DNA of 64,000 nucleotides from Halorubrum aidingense JCM 13560. Its GTDB lineage: Archaea; Halobacteriota; Halobacteria; Halobacteriales; Haloferacaceae. Below the pieces are notes generated by a model, which was not told the DNA's origin, did no database searches, and saw only the letters and a list, made by a program, of their open reading frames with translations. The position numbers and the translations under genes were made by a program. The stretch is from contig NZ_AOJI01000017.1 in NCBI RefSeq assembly GCF_000336995.1, forward strand, positions 286,932 through 350,931, written 5' to 3'. Each line of letters opens with the position of its first letter. Positions within the stretch are counted from its first letter, which is position 1. Of this stretch, positions 45,749-53,471 are shown piece by piece.

Positions 45749-46074
45749 TGGACGCGATCGCAACGGCCCGGGTCGGGCTTATCGCCGTGTTCGCCCTGCT
45801 CGGGCTGTTCTTCTCGTTCGTCTCGATGGTGGGCGTGATCCGGCTCCCGGACGTGTACTCGCGGGCACACACCGCCTCGCAGGCCGACACGCTCGGCGCC
45901 GGCTTCGGTCTCGCGGCCGTCGCGCTGACCGTCGGCTGGGAGGGCGCGGGGTTCAAAAGCGTCCTCCTGTTGTTTTTCATCTTCGTGACGAACCCGACGG
46001 CGGCGCACGCGATCGCCCGCGCTGCCTTCGAGGAAGGTATCGTCCCGTGGACCGAGGGGGATGATCGCCGATGA
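45745..46074 (+). CDS. mrpG: Mrp antiporter subunit G
   Basis: The 109-residue protein with three membrane segments shows GVIRLPDVYSRAHTASQADTLGAG, the PhaG/MnhG/MrpG signature. Overlaps by 4 bases at both ends with its neighbours. Confidence 0.95.
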   Translation: MMDAIATARVGLIAVFALLGLFFSFVSMVGVIRLPDVYSRAHTASQADTLGAGFGLAAVALTVGWEGAGFKSVLLLFFIFVTNPTAAHAIARAAFEEGIVPWTEGDDRR

Positions 46075-46637
46075 CGGGCCTCGAACCGGTCGTCGCACAA
46101 GTGACGGCCATCGAAGCGAGCCTGCTCGTGTTCGTCGTGCTCACGGCGCTCGTCACGGCGCTCGCTCGGGACGTGCTCGCGGCGGTCATCGTGTTCGGGG
46201 CGTACAGCCTCGGAATGGCGGCGCTGTACACGTTCTACCGGGCGCCGGACGTGGCGCTGACGGAGGCCGCGATCTCCGCCGGCGTGACGACCGTGCTGCT
46301 GCTGTTGACGCTCGCGAAGACGACGCGGATAGACCACGAGACCGTCTTCGAGGAGGTGAACCTCCCCGCCGCCGGTGCGGCCGGGTTCCTGTTCGCGGGA
46401 CTGGCGCTCACGATGGGCGACGTGCCCGCGGTCGGCTCCCGCGAGGCCCCCGTCTGGTCGAACCCGGACGTGACCCAGTGGTACCTCACCGAGACGTACG
46501 CCCAGACGGGCGTCGAGAACACGGTGATGGCCGTGCTGGCGGCGTTCCGTGGGTTCGACACCTTCGGCGAGGCGGTGGTCGTCTTCGCCGCCGGGATCGC
46601 CGCGTTGATCGTGCTCCACCGCGAGGTGTTCGCATGA
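46071..46637 (+). CDS. DUF4040 protein: stand-alone C-terminal part of MrpA
   Basis: The 188-residue membrane protein matches the DUF4040/MnhB-linked part of bacterial MrpA (FGAYSLGMAALYTFYRAPDVALTEAAISAG, where acidic and lysine residues lie in membrane segments). In bacteria this unit is fused to the large MrpA chain; here it is a separate gene, as in archaeal Mrp and membrane-bound hydrogenase modules. It belongs to the proton path of the complex. Confidence 0.9.
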   Translation: MTGLEPVVAQVTAIEASLLVFVVLTALVTALARDVLAAVIVFGAYSLGMAALYTFYRAPDVALTEAAISAGVTTVLLLLTLAKTTRIDHETVFEEVNLPAAGAAGFLFAGLALTMGDVPAVGSREAPVWSNPDVTQWYLTETYAQTGVENTVMAVLAAFRGFDTFGEAVVVFAAGIAALIVLHREVFA

Positions 46638-47338
46638 GCGACGCTCGTCCGAACGACCGCGACGATGAACCCGGCGGCACAGGGGCCGTCGACGGCGAAT
46701 CCGGTGACAACGGCACCGACGAGAAACCCGACGACGTTCCGCCGCATCGCGCGGTCGCCCGCTCCGGCCGGCTCGATTCGGAGCAGCGACAGGGAACGCC
46801 GTACACGGAGAGTCAAGTTATCATGCCGACGGTGAAGATCGTCGCCCCGTTCGCGTTCACGTTCGGGCTCTTCGTCACCTTCCACGGCAGCGGATCGCCC
46901 GGCGGCGGGTTCCAAGGCGGCGCGATCATGGCGGCCGTCGTGTTCATGATCGCGTTCGCGTTCGGCATCGAGGCGACTCGAGACTGGCTCGCGAACACGG
47001 TCGTCGTCGCGCTCGCGGTCGGCGGCACCCTCGCGTTCGCCGCTATCGGGCTGATTCCGGTCGCACGCGGCGGCGCGTTCCTCCAGTACGACCTCCTCCC
47101 GATCCCCGTGAAATACGGCCTCGAAAGCGTCGAGGTGTTCGGTATCGCCGCCATCGTGAGCGGCGTGCTCATGGGGCTGTTCTTCCTGCTCGCGAACGGG
47201 TTCGCGTCCGACGGCAGCGGGTTCGGAGACGGAGGTACCGGCGACGATATCGACGACATCGACGATATCGACGACACCGACGAGTCGGCATCGACCGGGT
47301 CAGACCCGTCGCCGGTGACCGACGGAGGCGAGCGATGA
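46634..47338 (+). CDS. mrpB: Mrp antiporter subunit B (MnhB domain)
   Basis: The 234-residue protein has a 60-residue acidic cytosolic N-terminus, then the MnhB membrane domain (MPTVKIVAPFAFTFGLFVTFHG-type start, SGSPGGGFQGGAIMAAVVFM) and a C-terminal tail with a DDIDDIDDIDDTDES repeat ending VTDGGER. ATG overlaps the previous stop by 4 bases. The tail repeat arises from GAYATCGAC units at about 47246-47285. Confidence 0.92.
   Translation: MSDARPNDRDDEPGGTGAVDGESGDNGTDEKPDDVPPHRAVARSGRLDSEQRQGTPYTESQVIMPTVKIVAPFAFTFGLFVTFHGSGSPGGGFQGGAIMAAVVFMIAFAFGIEATRDWLANTVVVALAVGGTLAFAAIGLIPVARGGAFLQYDLLPIPVKYGLESVEVFGIAAIVSGVLMGLFFLLANGFASDGSGFGDGGTGDDIDDIDDIDDTDESASTGSDPSPVTDGGER
47246..47285. repeat. 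GATATCGAC/GACATCGAC repeat in mrpB
   Basis: Near-repeated 9-base units encode DDIDDIDDIDDTD in the cytosolic tail, a likely slippage-prone low-complexity stretch. Confidence 0.6.
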
Positions 47339-47856
47339 CGGGCGTCGGAGCCGTGCTCGCGTCCGGGACGGCGGCGACCTCGGCGCTCAAAGTCGTGACC
47401 ACGCGACACGCGTACGTCGCGTTCGCGCTGTTGTTGTGCGTCGGACTCTACATGATGATTGCCAACCCTCACCTCGTCAAGAAGATCATCGGACTCAATC
47501 TGTTTCAGACGGCGATATTCCTGCTGTTCATCACGTCGGCGTACGTGGACGGCGGCGCGATTCCGATCGTCCCCTCGGGGGCCGCGGAGACGGAGACGTT
47601 CGTGAGCCCGCTCCCGCAGGTGATCGTCCTCACCGCCATCGTCGTCGGCGTGAGCCTCACCGCGGTGGGGCTCGCGCTCTGTATCCGCATCTACGACGAG
47701 TACGGAACGCTCCGAACCGACACCCTCCGCGAGCTGCTCCGCGACGAGGGATCGATCCCGGAGCGGGCGCAGTTCGGTGACGAGACGACTGCGACCGACG
47801 ACGGAGCCGCGACCGACGGCGGTGTCGCCGCCACCGGAGGTGAGACGGATGACTGA
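47335..47856 (+). CDS. mrpC: Mrp antiporter subunit C (NuoK-like)
   Basis: The 173-residue protein has three membrane segments with the NuoK/MnhC pattern (GLYMMIANPHLVKKIIGLNLFQTAIFLLFI; PLPQVIVLTAIVVGVSLTAVGLALCIRIY). It has a cytosolic tail containing ATDGGVAATGG. It overlaps the next gene by 8 bases. Confidence 0.94.
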   Translation: MTGVGAVLASGTAATSALKVVTTRHAYVAFALLLCVGLYMMIANPHLVKKIIGLNLFQTAIFLLFITSAYVDGGAIPIVPSGAAETETFVSPLPQVIVLTAIVVGVSLTAVGLALCIRIYDEYGTLRTDTLRELLRDEGSIPERAQFGDETTATDDGAATDGGVAATGGETDD

Positions 47857-49453
47857 CGTCCTCCTCCCGGTCGCGATCGCGGTCCCGATCGTGGCCGCGA
47901 CGCTGCCGATCGCACTCGGCCTGTGGTACGAGGACGTCGGCTGGCCGATCGCCGCGGTGGCGACGACGGTCCTCGTCGGATTCGCGGGCGCGATCGGCGC
48001 CGAGGTCGCTCTCGGCGGGCGGTTCTCGCACGCGCTCGGGACCTACCAACCGCCGGTCGGGATCGAGCTGGTCGCCGACGAGCTGTCGGCCGCCGTGCTC
48101 GTCTTGGTCGCGACCGTCTCGCTCGCGGTGCTCGCGTTCTCGCGGGTCGCCGGGCCGCGCGGGAACCCGTTTTACAGCGGGTACCTGCTGTTGGTCGGCG
48201 GCCTCACGGGGCTCGTGCTCACCGGCGACCTGTTCAACCTCTTCGTCTTCTTGGAGATCGTCGGGATCACGACGTACGCGCTCATCGCGGCCGACCGCTC
48301 CGGCGCGAGCGCGTACGCCTCGCTCAAGTACCTCGTGTTGGGGACGGTCGGCGCGTCGCTGTACCTGATCGGCGTCGGATACGTCTTCCTCGCGACGGGG
48401 ACGCTGAACATGCTCGACGTACAGGCGCAGATCGTCGAACAGGCGGGCTACGCCGACCCGCTCGTGCAGGCGAGCTACGCGTTCATCGTCGCCGGGCTCG
48501 CGCTCAAGATCGCGCTGTTCCCGGTGCACGTCTGGCAGCCGGACGCGTACCAACGCGCGCCCGACGCGGTGACGGCGCTGATGGCGGCGCTGGTGTCGAC
48601 GACGAGCGCGTACGCGCTCATCCGGGTGAGCTACACCGTCTTCACCGTCGACTTCCTCGCCGCGAACGACGCGATCACGACCGCGCTGCTCGTCGTCGCC
48701 GGCGCGTCCATCCTCTCGGGCTCCGCGCTCGCGGCGATGCAGTCCGACCTCAAACGGATGTTCGCGTACTCGTCGGTGGCGCAGTTCGGGATGATCGCCG
48801 GCGCGGTCGGACTCGCGAACGAGACCGCGCTGCTCGGCGGGATGGTCCACCTCATCGGCCACGGCCTGCTGAAGTTCGGGCTGTTCCTCGGCGTCGGGAT
48901 GCTCTCGCTCGGATACGGTGCCCGGCGGATCGAGGACCTCGCGAGCGTCGCCCGGGAGGCGCCGTACACGGCCGGTGCGATCGCCGTGTTGGGGCTCGCG
49001 CTCGTCGGCATCCCGCCGTCCATCGGGTTCCTCGGAAAGTGGTACATCGGCGTCGGCGCCGTCGAGTCGAGTCTGACCGGCGGCGGCGCGGCCGGCGTCG
49101 GTATCGCCGTCGTGATCTTCGTCAGCACGCTGTTCACGCTGGCGTACGTCGCGCGGCTGATCGAGCGGTTCTACTTCGCCGGGGTCGGGCTCCCCGGCGG
49201 ACACGGTGACGACGCGTCCGATCCGGCCGTGACCGACGGCGGTCACGGGGGCGCGTCCGAGGCGTCCGAGGCAGACGCCGGCCCCGTCTCGCCCGTCGAG
49301 GACGCGCCGCGGTCGTCGTGGGTGCCCGATCGGGTGCCGCCGGCGTCGCTCGCTCTCCTCGTCCTCACCGCTCTCACGGCGGTGGCGCTCGGCTTCGGCG
49401 GGTTCGCGCTCGCCGAGTGGTTCGATCCGTATCTCACGGAGGTGTTCGCATGA
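47849..49453 (+). CDS. mrpD: Mrp antiporter D-type subunit 1 (NuoN/NuoM-like)
   Basis: The 534-residue proton-translocating subunit has about 14 membrane segments, including FLEIVGITTYALIA (Glu within a segment), KIALFPVHVWQPDAYQRAPDAVTALMAALVSTTSAYALIRV and the LKRMFAYSSVAQFGMI motif. An acidic/His-containing linker (about 450-495; VTDGGHGGASEASEADAG) precedes the last segment. First of three D-type subunits in the operon. Confidence 0.93.
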   Translation: MTDVLLPVAIAVPIVAATLPIALGLWYEDVGWPIAAVATTVLVGFAGAIGAEVALGGRFSHALGTYQPPVGIELVADELSAAVLVLVATVSLAVLAFSRVAGPRGNPFYSGYLLLVGGLTGLVLTGDLFNLFVFLEIVGITTYALIAADRSGASAYASLKYLVLGTVGASLYLIGVGYVFLATGTLNMLDVQAQIVEQAGYADPLVQASYAFIVAGLALKIALFPVHVWQPDAYQRAPDAVTALMAALVSTTSAYALIRVSYTVFTVDFLAANDAITTALLVVAGASILSGSALAAMQSDLKRMFAYSSVAQFGMIAGAVGLANETALLGGMVHLIGHGLLKFGLFLGVGMLSLGYGARRIEDLASVAREAPYTAGAIAVLGLALVGIPPSIGFLGKWYIGVGAVESSLTGGGAAGVGIAVVIFVSTLFTLAYVARLIERFYFAGVGLPGGHGDDASDPAVTDGGHGGASEASEADAGPVSPVEDAPRSSWVPDRVPPASLALLVLTALTAVALGFGGFALAEWFDPYLTEVFA

Positions 49454-51570
49454 CTGACGTTCCAATCACTGACTTACGTCCCCTACTGGCGGTTCTCGTC
49501 TCGTTCGTCGCGGCGTTTTTCATCGTCGCGTCGCATCGCTTCCCGAACGTCCGCGAGGGGTGGACCATCGCCGCGGCGGTCGCGAAGTTCGCGATCGTCA
49601 CCTCGATGCTCCCGGCGGTCCTCGGCGGCGCCGTCTTCGAGACGTCTCTCGGGGCGTTCCTGCCCGGTGGAATCGAGTTCGTGCTCCGCGCGGACGCGCT
49701 CGGCATGCTGTTCGCGTTCCTCGCGAGCGGGCTGTGGATCGTCACCTCGTTTTACAGCATCGGCTACATGCGCGGGAACGACGAGATCAACCAAACGCGG
49801 TACTTCGCCGCGTTCGCCGTGTCGCTGTCGGCGACGATGGGGATCGCCTTCGCGGGCAACCTCGTGACGATCTTCGTGTTCTACGAGATCCTCTCGATCG
49901 CGACGTACCCGCTCGTCGCCCACGACGAAACGCCGAAGGCGCGCTCGGCGGGCCGGAAGTACCTCGCGTACACGATGTTCGGCGGCGGCGTGCTCGTGCT
50001 CGCGGGCACCGCCCTCGTCTACCTCATCGCCGGAAACGTCGACTTCACCGCCGGCGGGATCCAAGAGCTCGCGAACGCCGACCCCGGCCTCGCGATGCTC
50101 GCCTTCTTCCTCCTGGCGATCGGGTTCGGCGTGAAAGCCGGGATCATGCCGCTCCACCAGTGGCTCCCCGAGGCGATGGTCGCACCGACGCCCGTCTCCG
50201 GACTGCTCCACGCCGTCGCGGTCGTCAAGTCCGGCGCGTTCGGCGTCTCGCGAGTCGTGCTCGACGTCTTCGGCCCGGAGCTCGTCTTCGATCTGTCGCT
50301 GCCGTTCGGTTTCTCGGCCGGGCTCGTCCTCTCGACTATCGGGGCGGTCACGCTGACGGCGGCGTCCATTATCGCCATGCGGAAGGATCACCTGAAACAG
50401 CGGCTCGCCTACTCGACGGTGAGCCAGCTGAGCTACATCATCCTCGGTCTCGGGCTGTTCGGCTGGTACGGGCTCGTGGGCGCATTGTTGCACATCCCGG
50501 CGCACGCGTTCATGAAGCTCACCCTGTTCTTCTGCGCGGGGAACCTCCACGTCTCGACGCACACCGACTACATCTCCGAGATGGCGGGGATCGGCAAGCG
50601 GATGCCCCTGACGATGGGGGCGTTCACGGTCGCCGCGCTCGGAATGGCGGGGATACCGCTGCTCGCCGGCTTCGTCAGCAAGTACTACATGCTGATCGGC
50701 GGCGTGCAGATGGGCGCGGAGCTGACGCCCGTCGCCTACTACCTCGTCGGCGCGCTCCTGCTCTCTGGCGTGCTCAACATCGCGTACTTCTGGCCGGTGA
50801 TCTACACCGCCTTCTTCGAAGCGGAGGACGACCACGACGCGAAACCGCTCGTCGACTTCCGGCTGGGCGGGGAACGCCGGTCGACGCTGGCTGTGACCGA
50901 CGGCGGGCGTGCGGGTGACGACACCGACGGCGGCGAGCGCGACGACGACGACACCGGAGACGGTGACGACGAGACCGACGATGACGCGATCGTCGAGAGC
51001 GCCGAGACGGACGTCGAGCCGACGACCGCCGATGCGAGCGAGGACGTCGAGGTTCCGGACGACTCCGACATCCCCGACGCCGAACTCGACGACCTCCCGA
51101 CCGACGAGGAGGGCGTCGTCAGACCGGACTTCAACACGAGCGAGCGGGACTTCTCCGAGCCCGCCGAGCGCGTCGACACCGGCGACTACGCGGTCGATCA
51201 GAAGCCGTCCGACGCCGACGTGCCGTTCGGCGTGGGACGAGCTGATGACAGCGACGTCGACGACGCTGACGACGACCGTGGCATCGACGGTGCCCACGAC
51301 CACAGTAGCGAGGGCGCTCACGACGAACACGTCGACGACGACCACGACGGACACGACCACCACGGTGGTCCGCCACCGGGCGGTTGGGAGCACATCACGG
51401 GGCTGGACGCGCTCCGCGGGCGCGAGTCGACGTGGTTCACGCTCGGGCCGATCCTCACCGCGATGAGCCTCGCGGTGCTGCTCGGCGTGATCCCCTACGA
51501 GATGGGCTTTTTGGAGCTGATCGAACTGATCGTGGACACGCGGCTCCCTGAGGAGGCGATGCGTCCATGA
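49450..51570 (+). CDS. Mrp antiporter D-type subunit 2 with a long acidic, His-rich linker
   Basis: The 706-residue NuoL/M-type subunit has about 14 segments in residues 1-455 (FYEILSIATYPLVAHDETPKA; GIMPLHQWLPEAM; LKQRLAYSTVSQLSYI). Then comes a roughly 185-residue hydrophilic linker (about 458-640), and one final membrane helix (STWFTLGPILTAMSLAVLLG). The linker contains a block at 555-591 that is nearly the same as in the bPH2 protein at 8226-10157, and a His cluster (HSSEGAHDEHVDDDHDGH). A linker this long is unusual for the family. It may serve as a cytosolic binding or assembly arm. Confidence 0.92.
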   Translation: MTDVPITDLRPLLAVLVSFVAAFFIVASHRFPNVREGWTIAAAVAKFAIVTSMLPAVLGGAVFETSLGAFLPGGIEFVLRADALGMLFAFLASGLWIVTSFYSIGYMRGNDEINQTRYFAAFAVSLSATMGIAFAGNLVTIFVFYEILSIATYPLVAHDETPKARSAGRKYLAYTMFGGGVLVLAGTALVYLIAGNVDFTAGGIQELANADPGLAMLAFFLLAIGFGVKAGIMPLHQWLPEAMVAPTPVSGLLHAVAVVKSGAFGVSRVVLDVFGPELVFDLSLPFGFSAGLVLSTIGAVTLTAASIIAMRKDHLKQRLAYSTVSQLSYIILGLGLFGWYGLVGALLHIPAHAFMKLTLFFCAGNLHVSTHTDYISEMAGIGKRMPLTMGAFTVAALGMAGIPLLAGFVSKYYMLIGGVQMGAELTPVAYYLVGALLLSGVLNIAYFWPVIYTAFFEAEDDHDAKPLVDFRLGGERRSTLAVTDGGRAGDDTDGGERDDDDTGDGDDETDDDAIVESAETDVEPTTADASEDVEVPDDSDIPDAELDDLPTDEEGVVRPDFNTSERDFSEPAERVDTGDYAVDQKPSDADVPFGVGRADDSDVDDADDDRGIDGAHDHSSEGAHDEHVDDDHDGHDHHGGPPPGGWEHITGLDALRGRESTWFTLGPILTAMSLAVLLGVIPYEMGFLELIELIVDTRLPEEAMRP

Positions 51571-53357
51571 ACTCGCTTCTCACCGCGATTCCACCGTACG
51601 TCCTGCTCGCGGTCGCGGCGGTGGCGGTGCTCGCGCTTCCGCGTCGCGCTGGGCACGCGCTAGCCGCGCTGGCGACCGCGTTCACGTTCGCACAGGCGGT
51701 GCTGCTCGGCGACGGGGGGACGGGCGCGCACCTCGCGACACAGCTGTTCGGCTTCGACGTCGTCTTCTTCAACGTCGATCAGTTCTCGCTGCTGATGGGG
51801 GTCGTCGTCGGATTCCTCGCGACGGCGGCGGTGCTGTACGCGTACGGGACCGACGCGCCGACGTGGGTGACGGCGTTCGCGCTGATCTACGTCGCCTCGA
51901 CGGTCGGGACGATCTACGCCGGCGACTGGCTCACCCTGATCTTCTTCTGGGAGTTGATGGCCGTCACCAGCACGCTGCTCGTGTGGCAGTACGGCGGGGC
52001 GGCGGTGCGGGCGGGCTACCGCTACGCGATCTTCCACGGGATCGGCGGGACGCTCCTGCTCGGGGCCGTCGTCGTCCACGGCGCGTCGATGCTTGGCAGC
52101 GTGCCCGGGAGCGAGATCTTCCTCTTTTCGGCGACGACGGGGATTCACGCCTCCGCGACGCTGCTCGCGGCGATCGGCATCGGGATCAACTGCGGGTTCA
52201 TCTTCCTGCACACGTGGCTGCCGGACACCTACCCGCGGCCGCACGTCGCGGGGTCGGTGTTCCTCTCGGTGTTCACCACGAAGACCGCGGTGTACGTGAT
52301 GTACCGCGCGTTCCCCGAGGGCGGCATGTGGCTCGCGTACCTCGGCGGCTTCATGGCCGTGTACGGCGCGTTCTTCGCGCTGCTGCAGTACGACCCGCGC
52401 CGCCTGTTGTCGTATCACATCCAAGCGCAGGTCGGGTACATGCTCGCGGGGCTCGGACTCGCCACCTACGTCGGCGAGTTCGCCGTCACCGGCGGGTTCG
52501 CGCACCTGTTCAACAACGTCCTTTATAAGAGCCTGCTGTTCATGGCGGTCGGCGTCGTGATCTACCGGACGGACGTCGAGGACATCCGAGAGATGGGCGG
52601 ACTCTGGCGGGTGATGCCGGTCACGTTCCTCGTGTACGTCGTGGGTGCGGCCTCGATTACGGCCGTGCCGGGGTTCAACGGGTTCATCTCGAAGGGGATG
52701 GTGATCGACTCCGCTCACGAACTGCACAACTTCGAGCTGCTGTTCGGCGAGGGGCTGCTCTGGTGGCTGCTCATCCTCGGCGGCGTGGGGACGTTCATGT
52801 CGTTCATCAAGCTCGGCTACTACATGTTCTTCCACGGCTCGGCGACGCTGTCGCCGAAGGACGCGACGCCGTTCCAGACCGCCGGCATGGTGCTGGCCGG
52901 CGGGGCGTGCGTCTTCTTCGGTGTGTTCTACTACCAGCTGATCGAGCTGATGCCGTTCACGGAGATCATTCTCAGCGAGGACGTGTACTTCAAGCCGTAC
53001 AGCATGAGCCACCTGACCGAGAGCGCGGCGCTGCTCGTCACCGGCTTCGTCGGGTTCTTCACGCTGAAGCGCCCGCTCGGCTGGCTCGCACACCGGATGC
53101 CCGACGTCGACGCCGTGACGTACCCGGCGACGTTCTACCTCGCCCGGGGAACAGTGTGGGGCGTCACGGAGCTGTGGGCCGCCGTCGACCGTCTGACGAT
53201 GGACCTCGCCGGTGTGACGATGTGGACGGCGATCAACCCGCGCGAGGCGCTCGGACGAGCGGGCGTCGACGCCGAGATCCGAACCGGGATCGGTCGCGGC
53301 GTACTGTTCTTGACCGTCGCGGCCGGCGTGCTGCTGTTCGCGCTGCTGCTCGGCTGA
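51567..53357 (+). CDS. Mrp antiporter D-type subunit 3 (NuoL/MrpA-like)
   Basis: This 596-residue protein of the NuoL/MrpA/MrpD family is the last gene of the operon. It shows FFWELMAVTSTLLVW (membrane Glu), FLHTWLPDTYPRPHVAGSVFLSVFTTKTAVYVMYR, LLSYHIQAQVGYMLAGLGL and YKSLLFMAVGVVIY. The C-terminal lateral-helix-like part (AINPREALGRAGVDAEIRTG) is long compared with simple MrpD. It may supply the MrpA role together with the DUF4040 protein. Confidence 0.92.
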   Translation: MNSLLTAIPPYVLLAVAAVAVLALPRRAGHALAALATAFTFAQAVLLGDGGTGAHLATQLFGFDVVFFNVDQFSLLMGVVVGFLATAAVLYAYGTDAPTWVTAFALIYVASTVGTIYAGDWLTLIFFWELMAVTSTLLVWQYGGAAVRAGYRYAIFHGIGGTLLLGAVVVHGASMLGSVPGSEIFLFSATTGIHASATLLAAIGIGINCGFIFLHTWLPDTYPRPHVAGSVFLSVFTTKTAVYVMYRAFPEGGMWLAYLGGFMAVYGAFFALLQYDPRRLLSYHIQAQVGYMLAGLGLATYVGEFAVTGGFAHLFNNVLYKSLLFMAVGVVIYRTDVEDIREMGGLWRVMPVTFLVYVVGAASITAVPGFNGFISKGMVIDSAHELHNFELLFGEGLLWWLLILGGVGTFMSFIKLGYYMFFHGSATLSPKDATPFQTAGMVLAGGACVFFGVFYYQLIELMPFTEIILSEDVYFKPYSMSHLTESAALLVTGFVGFFTLKRPLGWLAHRMPDVDAVTYPATFYLARGTVWGVTELWAAVDRLTMDLAGVTMWTAINPREALGRAGVDAEIRTGIGRGVLFLTVAAGVLLFALLLG

Positions 53358-53471
53358 TCGGGGGCCGGTGTCACCCTGCGGTGGGGACGCCGCCCACCGG
53401 TCGCCGATCCGGATCTCACCCGCGATAGTCGGACATCCACGTTTATCAGCGTTCCCGCGGAACCGTCAGTC

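Noticed and set aside
47657..49465. 602-codon minus-strand frame opposite Mrp D-type subunit 1
   Set aside because: Antisense artefact of GC-rich coding sequence; composition unlike real proteins here.
49483..51393. 636-codon minus-strand frame opposite Mrp D-type subunit 2
   Set aside because: Arg/Val/Glu-rich shadow with no family features; the plus-strand NuoL-type gene is certain.
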